Of a stretch of 37,573 nt of DNA, positions 24,029-30,859 are shown piece by piece (the first letter of the stretch is position 1; each line of letters begins with the position of its first letter). Made by a program: the position numbers and the translations under genes. The notes below the pieces were generated by a model. The model did no database searches. It had not been told where the DNA came from and worked only from the letters and a program-made list of their open reading frames with translations. This stretch comes from JBFKPQ01 sp041628225. GTDB lineage: Bacteria; Actinomycetota; Acidimicrobiia; Spongiisociales; JAENVV01. The stretch lies in assembly GCA_041628225.1 (NCBI GenBank), contig JBFKPQ010000007.1:1-37573 (forward strand), in the 5' to 3' direction.

Positions 24029-24943
24029 ATGACGGATGCTTTGGGCGACATCATCAAGGAGCGCCGGAGCGCGCTCGGCATGACCCAGGCGCGCCTCGCC
24101 GAACTCGTCGGGCGCAGCTCGACGGCCGTGCGCGCGTGGGAGCGGAATCAGTCGCTGCCGTCCGATCCGGAGGTGCTCGATGCGCTGGAAGCCGTGCTTG
24201 GCATCGACCTCGGCGTCGTCGACCGGGCCGACGATCCAACGGATGACCAGGCGGCTGACGCCGGCGACGCCGTGATGGAAGCCGGCGACGCCGTTGATGA
24301 AGAAGCCGACGATCCGTCTGGCGAGGTGGTCACGGGCCTGCCGGGAGCGGATCCGGACGCGGTAGAGGTCTCGATCCACGGTGAGCTGTCCGAGCGGGAA
24401 CCACCAAGCGAGTCGACGGCGGAGCCCGATGCGTCGCCCGACGCCGGCGAGCCGTCCTCGGATCCGGTCGACGAACCGACGCAGGTCATCGTACGCGATA
24501 CGCCTCGGGTCATCGCCACAGCAACGGCAACCCATTCCGAGGTCATCGCCGGCCCGCGGGCGCCGCAACCGGGTCCGGAAGCACCGGGGACGCCGTCGGT
24601 GAAGTCGGGACCACCCGCTCCTGTCCCGGAGATGGCATCCTCGGCTCCCGGGCCAGAGGAGACGGCCGTTCTCGGCGAGCCTTTGCTCACCGGCTCCACC
24701 CCCTCCGGAAGGAGTCGCACGGTCGAGGACGATCCTTTCGGGCCGGCGCCCGCCACACCGATCGGCGTGGGTCGCTTCGAGGCGTCCTACCTCGACGACC
24801 CAGCCACGCTGCGGCTCTACCGAATGCGTGCGCTGTTCACGGCGGCCGCCGCCCTCGGCCTCCTGATCGTCCTGCGGTGGGCCATGGGTGGGGCGACGGG
24901 CGCCTGGCGGCAGATCTGGGAGACGTTCCGAAGCGGGTTCTGA
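24029..24943 (+). CDS. XRE-family HTH protein with C-terminal membrane anchor
   Basis: A 304-residue protein. Residues 6-60 are a Cro/C1-type helix-turn-helix (IIKERRSALGMTQARLAELV, then SSTAVRAWERNQSLPS). A long low-complexity linker rich in Asp, Glu, Pro and Ala spans 62-250 and includes the short repeat AGDAV twice. One transmembrane helix lies near 273-292 (LFTAAAALGLLIVLRWAMG), followed by a short tail. HTH-linker-TM order recalls RodZ, but the helix is at the C-terminal end with almost nothing beyond it, so the protein would be tail-anchored with the HTH in the cytoplasm. No partner is evident. A TACCGT box at 23980 and a weak GGGA precede the ATG. Confidence 0.78.
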   Translation: MTDALGDIIKERRSALGMTQARLAELVGRSSTAVRAWERNQSLPSDPEVLDALEAVLGIDLGVVDRADDPTDDQAADAGDAVMEAGDAVDEEADDPSGEVVTGLPGADPDAVEVSIHGELSEREPPSESTAEPDASPDAGEPSSDPVDEPTQVIVRDTPRVIATATATHSEVIAGPRAPQPGPEAPGTPSVKSGPPAPVPEMASSAPGPEETAVLGEPLLTGSTPSGRSRTVEDDPFGPAPATPIGVGRFEASYLDDPATLRLYRMRALFTAAAALGLLIVLRWAMGGATGAWRQIWETFRSGF

Positions 24944-25116
24944 CGCGAAAGAACCCCGGACGTGCCGAGGTCCTCTCGATCCCCCCTCGCCATCCGCCCT
25001 CCCTGGTAGGCGCTGGCGCGGAACCGCCGGTCACCACTCGTCCCTGACGGTCACCGTTAGTGTCGCTCATCGCGCTGAACACTCGCTGAACGAGAACCGG
25101 TCATCTCCTCGATCCG

Positions 25117-25122
25117 TAGTGT
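25117..25122 (+). promoter_or_regulatory. Putative -10 box (TAGTGT) of sigma/anti-sigma operon
   Basis: TAGTGT followed by CGAGGTG and the ATG at 25130, which suggests a leaderless start. The element TAGTGTCGAGG is shared with the putA promoter. Confidence 0.5.
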
Positions 25123-25129
25123 CGAGGTG

Positions 25130-25666
25130 ATGCGAGATGGTGCCCTCCTTCGGAGGTTTCGGTCCGGTGATCCCGATGCCGTGCGCGTGCTGTATGAGCG
25201 GTTCGAACGCCCCGTGTTCGCGGTGGCCTTCCGAGCGCTCGGGAGCCGGGCGCTCGCCGAAGAGGCCGTGCAACAGACGTTTCTGCAGGCGTGGCGCGCC
25301 TCCGACCGATTCGACCCGGCTCGGGATCCGGCACCGTGGCTCTACGCGATCGCTCGGCGAGTCGCCGTGGATCTGTACCGCCGCGAACGAAGGCACAAGG
25401 CGTCGGATCTCGACGCGCAGCCCGAGATGGCCGCGCTGCCCACCTCCTTTGAGGGCATGTGGGAAGCGTGGCAAGTGCGGCTGGCGGTGGAAGGCCTCCC
25501 GACCGAAGAGTTCGAGATCGTGCGGTGCACGCACTTCCTCGGATTGACCCACGCGGAGACCGCGGACCGTTTGGACATCCCGGTGGGTACCGTCAAGTCG
25601 CGTTCCTTCCGTGCGCATCAGCGACTGGCTGAGGCGCTCGCCCACGTGAGGGAGGTGACGGCATGA
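25130..25666 (+). CDS. RNA polymerase ECF sigma factor
   Basis: A 178-residue group 4 (ECF) sigma factor. Region 2 covers about 5-75, with LYERFERPVFAVAFRALG, the EEAVQQTFLQAWRASDRFDP recognition helix and WLYAIARRVAVDLYRRERR. Region 4 covers about 113-165, with an HTH in THAETADRLDIPVGTVKSRSFRAHQRLAEAL. There is no N- or C-terminal extension. It overlaps the anti-sigma gene by 4 nt (ATGA), the standard arrangement for a sigma factor held inactive by its membrane partner. ATG at 25130 is placed by the TAGTGT box 7 nt upstream; GTG at 25127 adds one residue. The regulon is unknown, though ECF factors often control their own promoter. Confidence 0.92.
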   Translation: MRDGALLRRFRSGDPDAVRVLYERFERPVFAVAFRALGSRALAEEAVQQTFLQAWRASDRFDPARDPAPWLYAIARRVAVDLYRRERRHKASDLDAQPEMAALPTSFEGMWEAWQVRLAVEGLPTEEFEIVRCTHFLGLTHAETADRLDIPVGTVKSRSFRAHQRLAEALAHVREVTA

Positions 25667-26292
25667 GATGCGGAGAAGCCCGCGCCGCGTATCTCGAGGG
25701 TGATCGTTCGGAGCAGGTGACCGCGCATCTCGCAACCTGTCCGGCGTGTCGAGAGGTTGGGGCACCGATCGAGTCGATGGCCAGTCTCCTCGACGACGTC
25801 GCGCTGTGGGAGGAGCCGGCCCCAGGCGGATGGGAGCGCACGGTGCGCCTCATGGCAGGAGCCGTCCCCGAAGGCCCGCGTCCGCCCGCTCTCAAGCTCG
25901 CGGCCGTGGCGATCGCCGCCGTGGTCTTGGCGATCGTCGGTTTCCTGGCGCTGACGACCGCTCGGGCGCCGGATTGGGAATTCGACCTGGTCGCGGTCGA
26001 CTCGCCCGGGCAGGCGTCGATAGCCGGATGGAACACCGAGGCGGGGAGCCGGATGGTGCTCACCGTGGAGGATCTCCCACCGGCCCGAGACGGCTTCTAC
26101 TACGAGGTGTGGCTCTCCGATGGTCCACGGCACATCTCGGCCGGGAGCTTCTCCGGTCCCGGTTCGGTGGATCTCTGGGTCGGCGTCCGCCGGTCTGAGT
26201 TCCCGAGGGTCTGGATCAGCCTCGAGCCGGCCGACGGCGTTCCTGGCATCGACGGGGCAACGGTCTTCGACACATCCGGTTTCGACTCATAG
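25663..26292 (+). CDS. Anti-sigma factor, zinc-finger and RskA-like C-terminal domain
   Basis: A 209-residue single-pass membrane protein that should bind and inhibit the sigma factor encoded just upstream. The N-terminal zinc-binding anti-sigma (ZAS) motif has Cys3, His22, Cys26 and Cys29 (HLATCPAC). A membrane helix lies at 78-98. The extracytoplasmic part (100-209), with GRxxVLTVEDLPPARDGFYYEVWL-like order, matches the RskA C-terminal domain of anti-sigma-K factors. That suggests release by regulated proteolysis after an envelope signal. The ATG overlaps the sigma stop codon. The last 6 bp overlap the TSUP permease gene on the opposite strand. Confidence 0.88.
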   Translation: MRCGEARAAYLEGDRSEQVTAHLATCPACREVGAPIESMASLLDDVALWEEPAPGGWERTVRLMAGAVPEGPRPPALKLAAVAIAAVVLAIVGFLALTTARAPDWEFDLVAVDSPGQASIAGWNTEAGSRMVLTVEDLPPARDGFYYEVWLSDGPRHISAGSFSGPGSVDLWVGVRRSEFPRVWISLEPADGVPGIDGATVFDTSGFDS

Positions 26293-27006
26293 CGCGGCGC
26301 TGACGATCAGTCCGGCCGCGGCTACTCCCGCCAGCAGCAGAATGGCGTTCTTCAAGAAGGCGCCCTCCACCCGGTGGCGGAGCGGGCCCGAGGCGAGCAG
26401 GCCGACGAGGAGCGGACCGACCAACCATCCGGCGATCCGAGCGTCGACTCCGGTGATCGAGCCGGCGATTCCGAGGGTGGTGACGTTGATGATGAGGCCG
26501 ACCAAGAAGATGGCGGAGAGGGTCGACCGGATCGTGTTGCCGGGCGCGTCCCGGTAGAGCAGCGCGACGGGCGGGCCGCCGATCCCGGCTGCCATACCGG
26601 ACGTGCCCGAGGCGACTCCGACCGCGAACTGCACGGGTCGCGTCTGGCGCAGACGCACCCCTCGCCGGATCGCCACGACGAGCACGAGCACCATGCCACC
26701 GATGAACACGGACAGCGACCGCTCGGAAGCGAGCGACAGGAGCGCCAGGCCGACGAGTGCGCCGGGAACACGACCGAGCAGTACCCACGCCGAACCGCGG
26801 AGGTCCAGGCCGGTGCGTTCTCGCATGAGCATGGCTCCCGTCAGGGGGATCGCGATGAGGATCTGTGGGATGGGAGTGAGGCGGGGGTCGATGAGCGTGA
26901 GGACGGGGACCGCCAGCACCGCCGCCCCGAATCCGACCGTTCCCTGGGCGAGCCCCGCGAAGAATGTGACGATCCCGGCCGTGATCAGCATCCACGTTGG
27001 CGGCAC
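26287..27006 (-). CDS. TSUP family permease (TauE/SafE-like)
   Basis: A 239-residue membrane protein with about eight helices arranged as two homologous halves, as in the sulfite exporter TauE/SafE family. Diagnostic segments are AGLAQGTVGFGAAVLAVPVLTL near the N-terminus and the second-repeat match GVASGTSGMAAGIGGPPVALLYRD near 135-158. It would move a small anion, perhaps a sulfur-containing one, across the plasma membrane; the substrate cannot be inferred. GTG at 27006 is favoured because GAGAGGAGGAC ends right before it. A longer in-frame ATG at 27084 lacks support and would extend into a membrane-unlike region. It faces the structured RNA locus. Confidence 0.85.
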   Translation of the reverse strand: MPPTWMLITAGIVTFFAGLAQGTVGFGAAVLAVPVLTLIDPRLTPIPQILIAIPLTGAMLMRERTGLDLRGSAWVLLGRVPGALVGLALLSLASERSLSVFIGGMVLVLVVAIRRGVRLRQTRPVQFAVGVASGTSGMAAGIGGPPVALLYRDAPGNTIRSTLSAIFLVGLIINVTTLGIAGSITGVDARIAGWLVGPLLVGLLASGPLRHRVEGAFLKNAILLLAGVAAAGLIVSAAL

Positions 27007-27106
27007 CGTCCTCCTCTCGAAGCGGACGGCAGTATCGCAGAAAGTGCGTGCGCTCCATCCCGGCGTGTGGTTGACTGTCCGCACCAGAGAAAGGAGGTGG
27101 TCCGAC

Positions 27107-27148
27107 TTGGGTAAGTCTTGCAGGACTCTGGAGGTGGCCGAGCGCTGA
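27107..27148 (+). CDS. Possible 13-codon leader ORF
   Basis: TTG at 27107 lies just after the extended Shine-Dalgarno sequence and opens a frame encoding LGKSCRTLEVAER, then TGA. The frame covers the second Shine-Dalgarno element, so translation could control pairing of the downstream anti-Shine-Dalgarno. The single Cys near the start recalls regulatory leader peptides, but nothing proves translation. The spacing to the core GGAGG is about 9 nt. Confidence 0.3.
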   Translation: MGKSCRTLEVAER

Positions 27149-27267
27149 GCTGGTCACGAAGTGGCCGCTCACAGGTGGCGACTTCAACTCGGACCACCGG
27201 AACCCGCAGTCCGCGAACTGGTCCTATCGCGGCAGCCGACGGCTGAAGTGCTGCGCGTTTTTCGAAC

Positions 27268-27298
27268 CGATGCAGGCCCCTCGATGGGGCCTGCATCG
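27268..27298 (+). terminator. Rho-independent terminator-like hairpin
   Basis: A perfect 13-bp stem (CGATGCAGGCCCC with GGGGCCTGCATCG) around a 5-nt loop, TCGAT, followed by CGTTTGG. The T-run is weak, but the stem is the strongest hairpin I found in the window. It would end a transcript from the RNA locus at 27088. Confidence 0.65.
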
Positions 27299-27308
27299 CG
27301 TTTGGAGC

Positions 27309-27314
27309 TAGCCT
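27309..27314 (+). promoter_or_regulatory. Putative -10 box (TAGCCT) of hydrolase gene
   Basis: Lies just after the terminator hairpin and 9 nt before the ATG at 27324. The same hexamer precedes lgt. Confidence 0.45.
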
Positions 27315-27323
27315 CCTGCCTCG

Positions 27324-28208
27324 ATGCGATGCGCCGTCAGCGACGAGATCGAACTCGAGTACGACACGTTCGGGGATCCGGCCGATCCGGCACTGCTGCT
27401 CGTGATGGGGCTCGGCACGCAGATGATCGCCTGGCATCCGGATTTCTGCGGCAAGCTCGCCGCGGCCGGCTTCTACGTGATCCGCTTCGACAACCGCGAC
27501 GTCGGTCTGTCGACGAAGCTGCACGGTGTCCGCGCCAACTTCGGCGGACTCCTCGGGTTCGCGCAGAATCGGCTCACCCGGCGAGCGCCCTATCTCGTGG
27601 CCGACATGGCCGACGACGCCGTGAGGCTCCTGGACGGTCTCGGGATCGATCGGGCCCACGTGGTCGGGGTGTCCATGGGCGGCATGATCGCTCAGGAGAT
27701 GGCCATCCGGCATCCGGAACGGTTGCTCACGCTCACCTCGATCATGTCGACGACCGGCAATCAGTTCGTCGGTCAGCCGAGGCCGAAGGCTCTGGCCGTA
27801 CTCTTCCGGGCGCCGCCGCCCGATCGTGACGGTGCCATCGAAGCGGGCGTGTTGACGAGGCAGATGCTGGCGCCGCACTTCTTCGATGAGCAGGAGACGC
27901 GGCGCTTCGCGGCGGCGTCCTTTGACCGGTCCTTCTACCCCGAAGGGACGGGACGCCAGTTGGCGGCGGTCCTGGCGTCGGGCGATCGTACCGAGGCCCT
28001 GCGGTCGGTGACGACGCCAACGCTCGTCATCCACGGCACCGCCGACCCGCTGGTGCCGCTGTCCGGGGGATTCGCCACCGCAGAGGCCATTCCCGGAGCT
28101 CGGCTCGTGACCTATGAACGCATGGGCCACGAGCTGCCCAGGGCCCTGTGGGACAAGATGGTGCAGGAGATCACCGATCACGCCCGATCGGTCAGCGGGC
28201 GACGCTAG
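27324..28208 (+). CDS. Alpha/beta-fold hydrolase
   Basis: A 294-residue cytoplasmic serine hydrolase. The oxyanion/HG region is in LLLVMGLGTQMIAWHPDFC, the nucleophile elbow is GVSMGG with Ser117, the acid is probably the Asp of IHGTADPLVP near 237, and the His is in RMGHELP near 270. FDNRDVGLSTKL and the cap segment resemble the 3-oxoadipate enol-lactonase/aclacinomycin methylesterase-like branch, but that does not fix a substrate. No signal peptide is present. The ATG follows a TAGCCT box with no Shine-Dalgarno sequence. The 3' end overlaps ybaK by 17 bp. Confidence 0.88.
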   Translation: MRCAVSDEIELEYDTFGDPADPALLLVMGLGTQMIAWHPDFCGKLAAAGFYVIRFDNRDVGLSTKLHGVRANFGGLLGFAQNRLTRRAPYLVADMADDAVRLLDGLGIDRAHVVGVSMGGMIAQEMAIRHPERLLTLTSIMSTTGNQFVGQPRPKALAVLFRAPPPDRDGAIEAGVLTRQMLAPHFFDEQETRRFAAASFDRSFYPEGTGRQLAAVLASGDRTEALRSVTTPTLVIHGTADPLVPLSGGFATAEAIPGARLVTYERMGHELPRALWDKMVQEITDHARSVSGRR

Positions 28209-28668
28209 CCAATCGTCCCCGCGTCGCCGTCAGCAGGTCATCCGGAGCGATTTCGACTTGGAGGCCCCGCCGTCCGGCCGACACGAAGATGGCCGAGTGC
28301 TCGGCGGCCGAGGCGTCGACGATCGTGGCAAGGCTCGACTTCTGGCCGACCGGCGCGATCCCCCCGACCACGAAACCGGTGAGGCGCTCGGCCAACGGCG
28401 GCTCCACCATGACGGCGCGCTTGGCGCCCACCGCCCGGGCCATCGCCTTGAGGTCGAGTGTCGTCGTGACCGGCACGACGGCCACATGTGGCGTGTCGTC
28501 GCACGCCACCACCAGCGTCTTGAACACCCGGCCCGGTTCGACGCCCAGATCTGCTGCCACCCCTTCGCCGTATGTCCGATCCATGTCATCGCCGGGTCGA
28601 GTGGTGTAGGTGTGCAACGTGTGGCGTACGCCGGCCCGGCGGAGGGCGGTGATGGCGGGCGTGCTCAT
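28192..28668 (-). CDS. ybaK: Cys-tRNA(Pro)/Cys-tRNA(Cys) deacylase, YbaK family
   Basis: A trans-editing factor that hydrolyses tRNA(Pro) mischarged with cysteine. From ATG 28668 the protein has 158 residues, the family length. Typical YbaK segments are AITALRRAGVRHTLHTY at the start, GVAADLGVEPGRVFKTLVVACDD with the key Lys, the VTTTLDLKAMARAVGAKRAVM helix and LTGFVVGGIAPVGQKSSLATIVD, the GGISPxGQK-like active loop. An 11-residue longer in-frame start exists but lies beyond the likely promoter. CAGAAT ends 7 nt before the ATG. It is divergent from a DsbA-like gene. Confidence 0.93.
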   Translation of the reverse strand: MSTPAITALRRAGVRHTLHTYTTRPGDDMDRTYGEGVAADLGVEPGRVFKTLVVACDDTPHVAVVPVTTTLDLKAMARAVGAKRAVMVEPPLAERLTGFVVGGIAPVGQKSSLATIVDASAAEHSAIFVSAGRRGLQVEIAPDDLLTATRGRLASVAR

Positions 28669-28674
28669 GGTCCG

Positions 28675-28681
28675 TATTCTG
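28675..28681. promoter_or_regulatory. Overlapping divergent -10 boxes
   Basis: TATTCT (28675-28680) on the plus strand can serve the DsbA-like gene at 28719. The complement CAGAAT (28681-28676) can serve ybaK on the minus strand. The two boxes cover the same bases, so the two polymerases would exclude each other. Confidence 0.4.
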
Positions 28682-28718
28682 GTGGAAGCCGATCGCATCA
28701 CGGGACGTTGTCATCACC

Positions 28719-29393
28719 ATGGTCGAACTCGAAGTCATTTACGTAGCTGACGCCATGTGCTCGTGGTGTTGGGGATTCGAACCGTCGATCCGGGGTCTCG
28801 CCGACCACCACCCGGAGCTGGCGATCCGCGTCGTCGTCGGTGGTCTGCGGCCAGGTCCGGCAGCCCAGCCGCTCACCGACGAGCTGCGGGGATTTCTCGG
28901 GCACCACTGGGACCAGGTCGAGACGAGGTCGGGGCAGCCGTTCGATCGGCGCGGCCTCGATCGGAAGGATTGGCGGTACGACACCGAGACGCCCGCCATA
29001 GCCGTTGTCGCCATGCGCGCGGCCGCCCCGGACGAGACGCTGTCGTTCTTGTCGAAGCTGCAGCAGGCCTTCTATGCCGAGGCCGTCGACATCACCGATC
29101 CGGAGGCCTACCGGGACTTGGTCGAGGGCTTTCCGGTCGATCCGGACGCGTTCTCGGAGAGCCTGCGTTCGGGCGAGTACCGCGAGGCGGCCTGGCAGGA
29201 TTTCGCAACCGCCCGATCGTGGGGCGTGTCGGGGTTCCCGACGGTGATCGGTCGGTCCGGGACCGAAGGGACCATCCTGGCCCGCGGGTGGATGTCGCCG
29301 GAGCCCTTCGATGCCGTCGTGCACGCGTGGCTGGCGGACGAACAGCCGGGGTTCGTAGCGGGAGAAGGTTGCGCGATCGGGGGCGCTTGCTAG
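28719..29393 (+). CDS. DsbA-family (FrnE-like) thioredoxin-fold protein
   Basis: A 224-residue cytoplasmic oxidoreductase-like protein. The active site CSWCW (Cys14 and Cys17) lies after the first strand, in YVADAMCSWCWGFEP. A helical insertion fills the middle, and the cis-Pro motif GVSGFPTVIGR comes near residues 169-179. The order fits the DsbA family subgroup with predicted disulfide isomerase or FrnE roles. A C-terminal CAIGGAC pair (near 217-223) may be an extra redox or metal site. No signal peptide is seen, so it probably acts inside the cell. It is divergent from ybaK and converges on the quinone oxidoreductase with a 4-bp overlap. Confidence 0.87.
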   Translation: MVELEVIYVADAMCSWCWGFEPSIRGLADHHPELAIRVVVGGLRPGPAAQPLTDELRGFLGHHWDQVETRSGQPFDRRGLDRKDWRYDTETPAIAVVAMRAAAPDETLSFLSKLQQAFYAEAVDITDPEAYRDLVEGFPVDPDAFSESLRSGEYREAAWQDFATARSWGVSGFPTVIGRSGTEGTILARGWMSPEPFDAVVHAWLADEQPGFVAGEGCAIGGAC

Positions 29394-30343
29394 GGGATCA
29401 GCAGCGTCTTGCCGGTAGTCGCGCGGCCCTCGAGCGCCCGGTGGGCGTCGGCAGCCTCTGCCAGTGGCCACGTCTGTCCGATGCGCACGTCGACGTCGCC
29501 CGAACCGATCCACGAAAACAACTCGTCGCTACGTGACCGGAGTGAGGCGGCGTCCGGGATGTAGTCGAAGAGCGTCGGCCGCGTCGTGAACAACGAACCG
29601 TTCTGGGCCAGGACCTGGAGGTCGATGGGTGGGACCGGTCCCGATGCCTGGCCGAAGAGGACGAGCATGCCGCGCTTCCGGAGCAGCGTCAGGCCTGCGT
29701 CGAACGTCGCAGCGCCGATTCCGTCGTACACGACGTCGAGGGGCCGTGGCCCGGCGAGGGCCTCCACGGCCTCGGTGAACCGGTCGTACCGCAGCACGTG
29801 ATCGGCGCCTGCTGTCGCCGCCAGCTCCGCCTTCGCGTCGGTCGACACCGTTGTGAAGACCTCCGCCCCGACGAGCTTGGCCAACTGGATGATGAGCAAC
29901 CCCACCCCACCGGCCCCGGCGTGGATGAGACAGCGGTCTCCCGCCACCAGAGGAAACGTGTCCCGTGCCAGGTAGTGAGCGGTGAGGCCTTGGAGCATGA
30001 CCGCAGCCGCCGTGTCGAGAGGGACGGCCTCCGGGACGCGGACGAGCTTGTCCGCCGGGACTGCCACGCGTTCGGCGTACGAGCCGAGCTGGCCGGTCCA
30101 GGCCACACGATCGCCGGCCGCCCACTCCGAATCGGCTGGTGCCACGACGACGGTTCCGGCCCCTTCCAGGCCGGGAACGAACGGTAGGTCCATGGGGTAC
30201 AGGCCCTGCCGGTGATAGGTGTCGATGTAGTTGAGTCCGGCTGCAGCCACCTCGACGAGAACGTCGTCTGACTTCGGGTCGTCCGTCTCGACGTAGGTGA
30301 GCACCTCGGGCCCTCCGACGTGCTCGATCCGTATCGCCTTCAT
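29390..30343 (-). CDS. Quinone oxidoreductase (zinc-free MDR family)
   Basis: A 317-residue NADPH-dependent enzyme of the medium-chain dehydrogenase/reductase superfamily, QOR type. It shows the start IRIEHVGGPEVLTYVE, the substrate-side NYIDTYHRQGLYP motif, GLEGAGTVV, and the nucleotide-binding Rossmann motif HAGAGGVGLLIIQLAK near 144-159. The zinc-ligand Cys/His of alcohol dehydrogenases is absent, as expected for quinone reductases. The C-terminal end EGRATTGKTLLIP is family-typical. It follows the unknown gene at 30340 with a 4-nt ATGA overlap, so the two form an operon. It probably detoxifies quinones or enals. Confidence 0.93.
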   Translation of the reverse strand: MKAIRIEHVGGPEVLTYVETDDPKSDDVLVEVAAAGLNYIDTYHRQGLYPMDLPFVPGLEGAGTVVVAPADSEWAAGDRVAWTGQLGSYAERVAVPADKLVRVPEAVPLDTAAAVMLQGLTAHYLARDTFPLVAGDRCLIHAGAGGVGLLIIQLAKLVGAEVFTTVSTDAKAELAATAGADHVLRYDRFTEAVEALAGPRPLDVVYDGIGAATFDAGLTLLRKRGMLVLFGQASGPVPPIDLQVLAQNGSLFTTRPTLFDYIPDAASLRSRSDELFSWIGSGDVDVRIGQTWPLAEAADAHRALEGRATTGKTLLIP

Positions 30344-30783
30344 GTCTCACCTCGCTGAACGGTCCAGTCTCTCCTCCGGAGTTCCTCTGCGAGCGCCTCG
30401 TCGTCGTAGAGGAGCAACTCGGGTTCCCAGCCACGGCGTGTCGGCGGCTGCGGGTCCGCCAGCAGTCCGGCGACGTCGTCGCGGATGGTTCGGGCCCAGG
30501 CCTTGCCTTTGGCGACGGTATGCATCGTCAGCGTGGCGTCGGCATTGGCGGTGAAGACGCGTGCCTCGATCTGCGGGTTGTCGCGCGAGCCCTTCTCGCC
30601 GTAGACCACCAAGACCGATCCGATGGGCACGTCCTGGATGCCGCCGGCCGCGATGAAGTCGCCTTCGAAGGCCCAACCCGACGGCTTGGAAGGGTCGACG
30701 AACTCGACGACCTTTGCCCAGTTCTTGCGGCGTTCGTCTCCGACGAGGGGAACGTGGACGCCCACGAGGATCGCTTCCGTCAC
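30340..30783 (-). CDS. Hypothetical protein, first gene of the QOR operon
   Basis: A soluble 147-residue protein that I do not recognise. It seems to be alpha/beta with conserved-looking stretches (EAILVGVHVPLVGDERRKNWAKVV, IQDVPIGSVLVVYGEKGSRDNPQIEARVF, ELLLYDDEALAEELRRRDW). It has no Cys, no signal peptide and no membrane helix. GTG at 30783 is placed 6 nt after a TAGGGT box, without a Shine-Dalgarno sequence. The 4-nt overlap with the quinone oxidoreductase gene suggests a shared role. It is divergent from lutA across a 76-bp gap. Confidence 0.78.
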   Translation of the reverse strand: MTEAILVGVHVPLVGDERRKNWAKVVEFVDPSKPSGWAFEGDFIAAGGIQDVPIGSVLVVYGEKGSRDNPQIEARVFTANADATLTMHTVAKGKAWARTIRDDVAGLLADPQPPTRRGWEPELLLYDDEALAEELRRRDWTVQRGET

Positions 30784-30789
30784 CGCATC

Positions 30790-30795
30790 ACCCTA
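30790..30795 (-). promoter_or_regulatory. Putative -10 box (TAGGGT) of hypothetical/QOR operon
   Basis: Reads TAGGGT on the minus strand, 6 nt before the GTG at 30783. Confidence 0.45.
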
Positions 30796-30820
30796 TTACA
30801 CGGCGGCATTGCGTGGGAAT

Positions 30821-30832
30821 CCCCTCACGGGG
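30821..30832. promoter_or_regulatory. Inverted repeat in the lutA -35 region
   Basis: CCCC-TCAC-GGGG lies 15-26 bp upstream of the TAGGGT box of lutA, where -35 contacts are expected. It may be a small operator or chance in GC-rich DNA. Confidence 0.25.
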
Positions 30833-30846
30833 TGGCGAGCACTGCC

Positions 30847-30852
30847 TAGGGT
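30847..30852 (+). promoter_or_regulatory. Putative -10 box (TAGGGT) of lutABC
   Basis: TAGGGT, then GACATCG, then the lutA ATG; this is a leaderless arrangement. It mirrors the box of the divergent gene. Confidence 0.5.
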
Positions 30853-30859
30853 GACATCG

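Larger units (their letters stand above)
27088..27298 (+). ncRNA. Candidate structured RNA / riboregulator with small ORF
   Basis: A non-protein gap with unusually ordered sequence. AGAAAGGAGGTGGTCC (27088-27103) is complementary to the 3' end of 16S rRNA over 16 nt, with one G-U pair. A near copy, GGAGGTGGCCGAG, follows at 27130-27142. Downstream, CTCGGACCACC at 27188-27198 can pair perfectly over 10 bp with the first copy (27096-27105), or over 10 bp with one bulge with the second (27133-27142). These pairings exclude each other, as in a switch. Local hairpins GACTT/AAGTC (27104-27117) and GAGCG/CGCTC (27140-27170) lie between. The unit ends at a strong hairpin. TTGACT at 27071 may be part of a promoter. 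I do not recognise a known family. Confidence 0.45.

Noticed and set aside
24240..24300. Short repeat of gccggcgacgccgt in the XRE gene
   Set aside because: Two imperfect copies encoding AGDAV in a low-complexity linker; ordinary for such linkers and not a DNA repeat element.
27147..27314. Frame encoding a peptide such as SANWSYRGSRRLKCC in the RNA locus
   Set aside because: Open for over 200 nt, but it has no ATG, GTG or TTG start, so coding is unlikely; the pairing segments explain the sequence better.
27161..27829. 222-codon plus-strand frame
   Set aside because: It runs through the terminator hairpin and into another frame of the hydrolase gene. The product is Arg-rich and resembles no protein.
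28719..29393. DsbA-like gene as a selenoprotein candidate
   Set aside because: Both active-site positions are Cys codons (CSWC) and no in-frame TGA precedes or follows in a conserved context.
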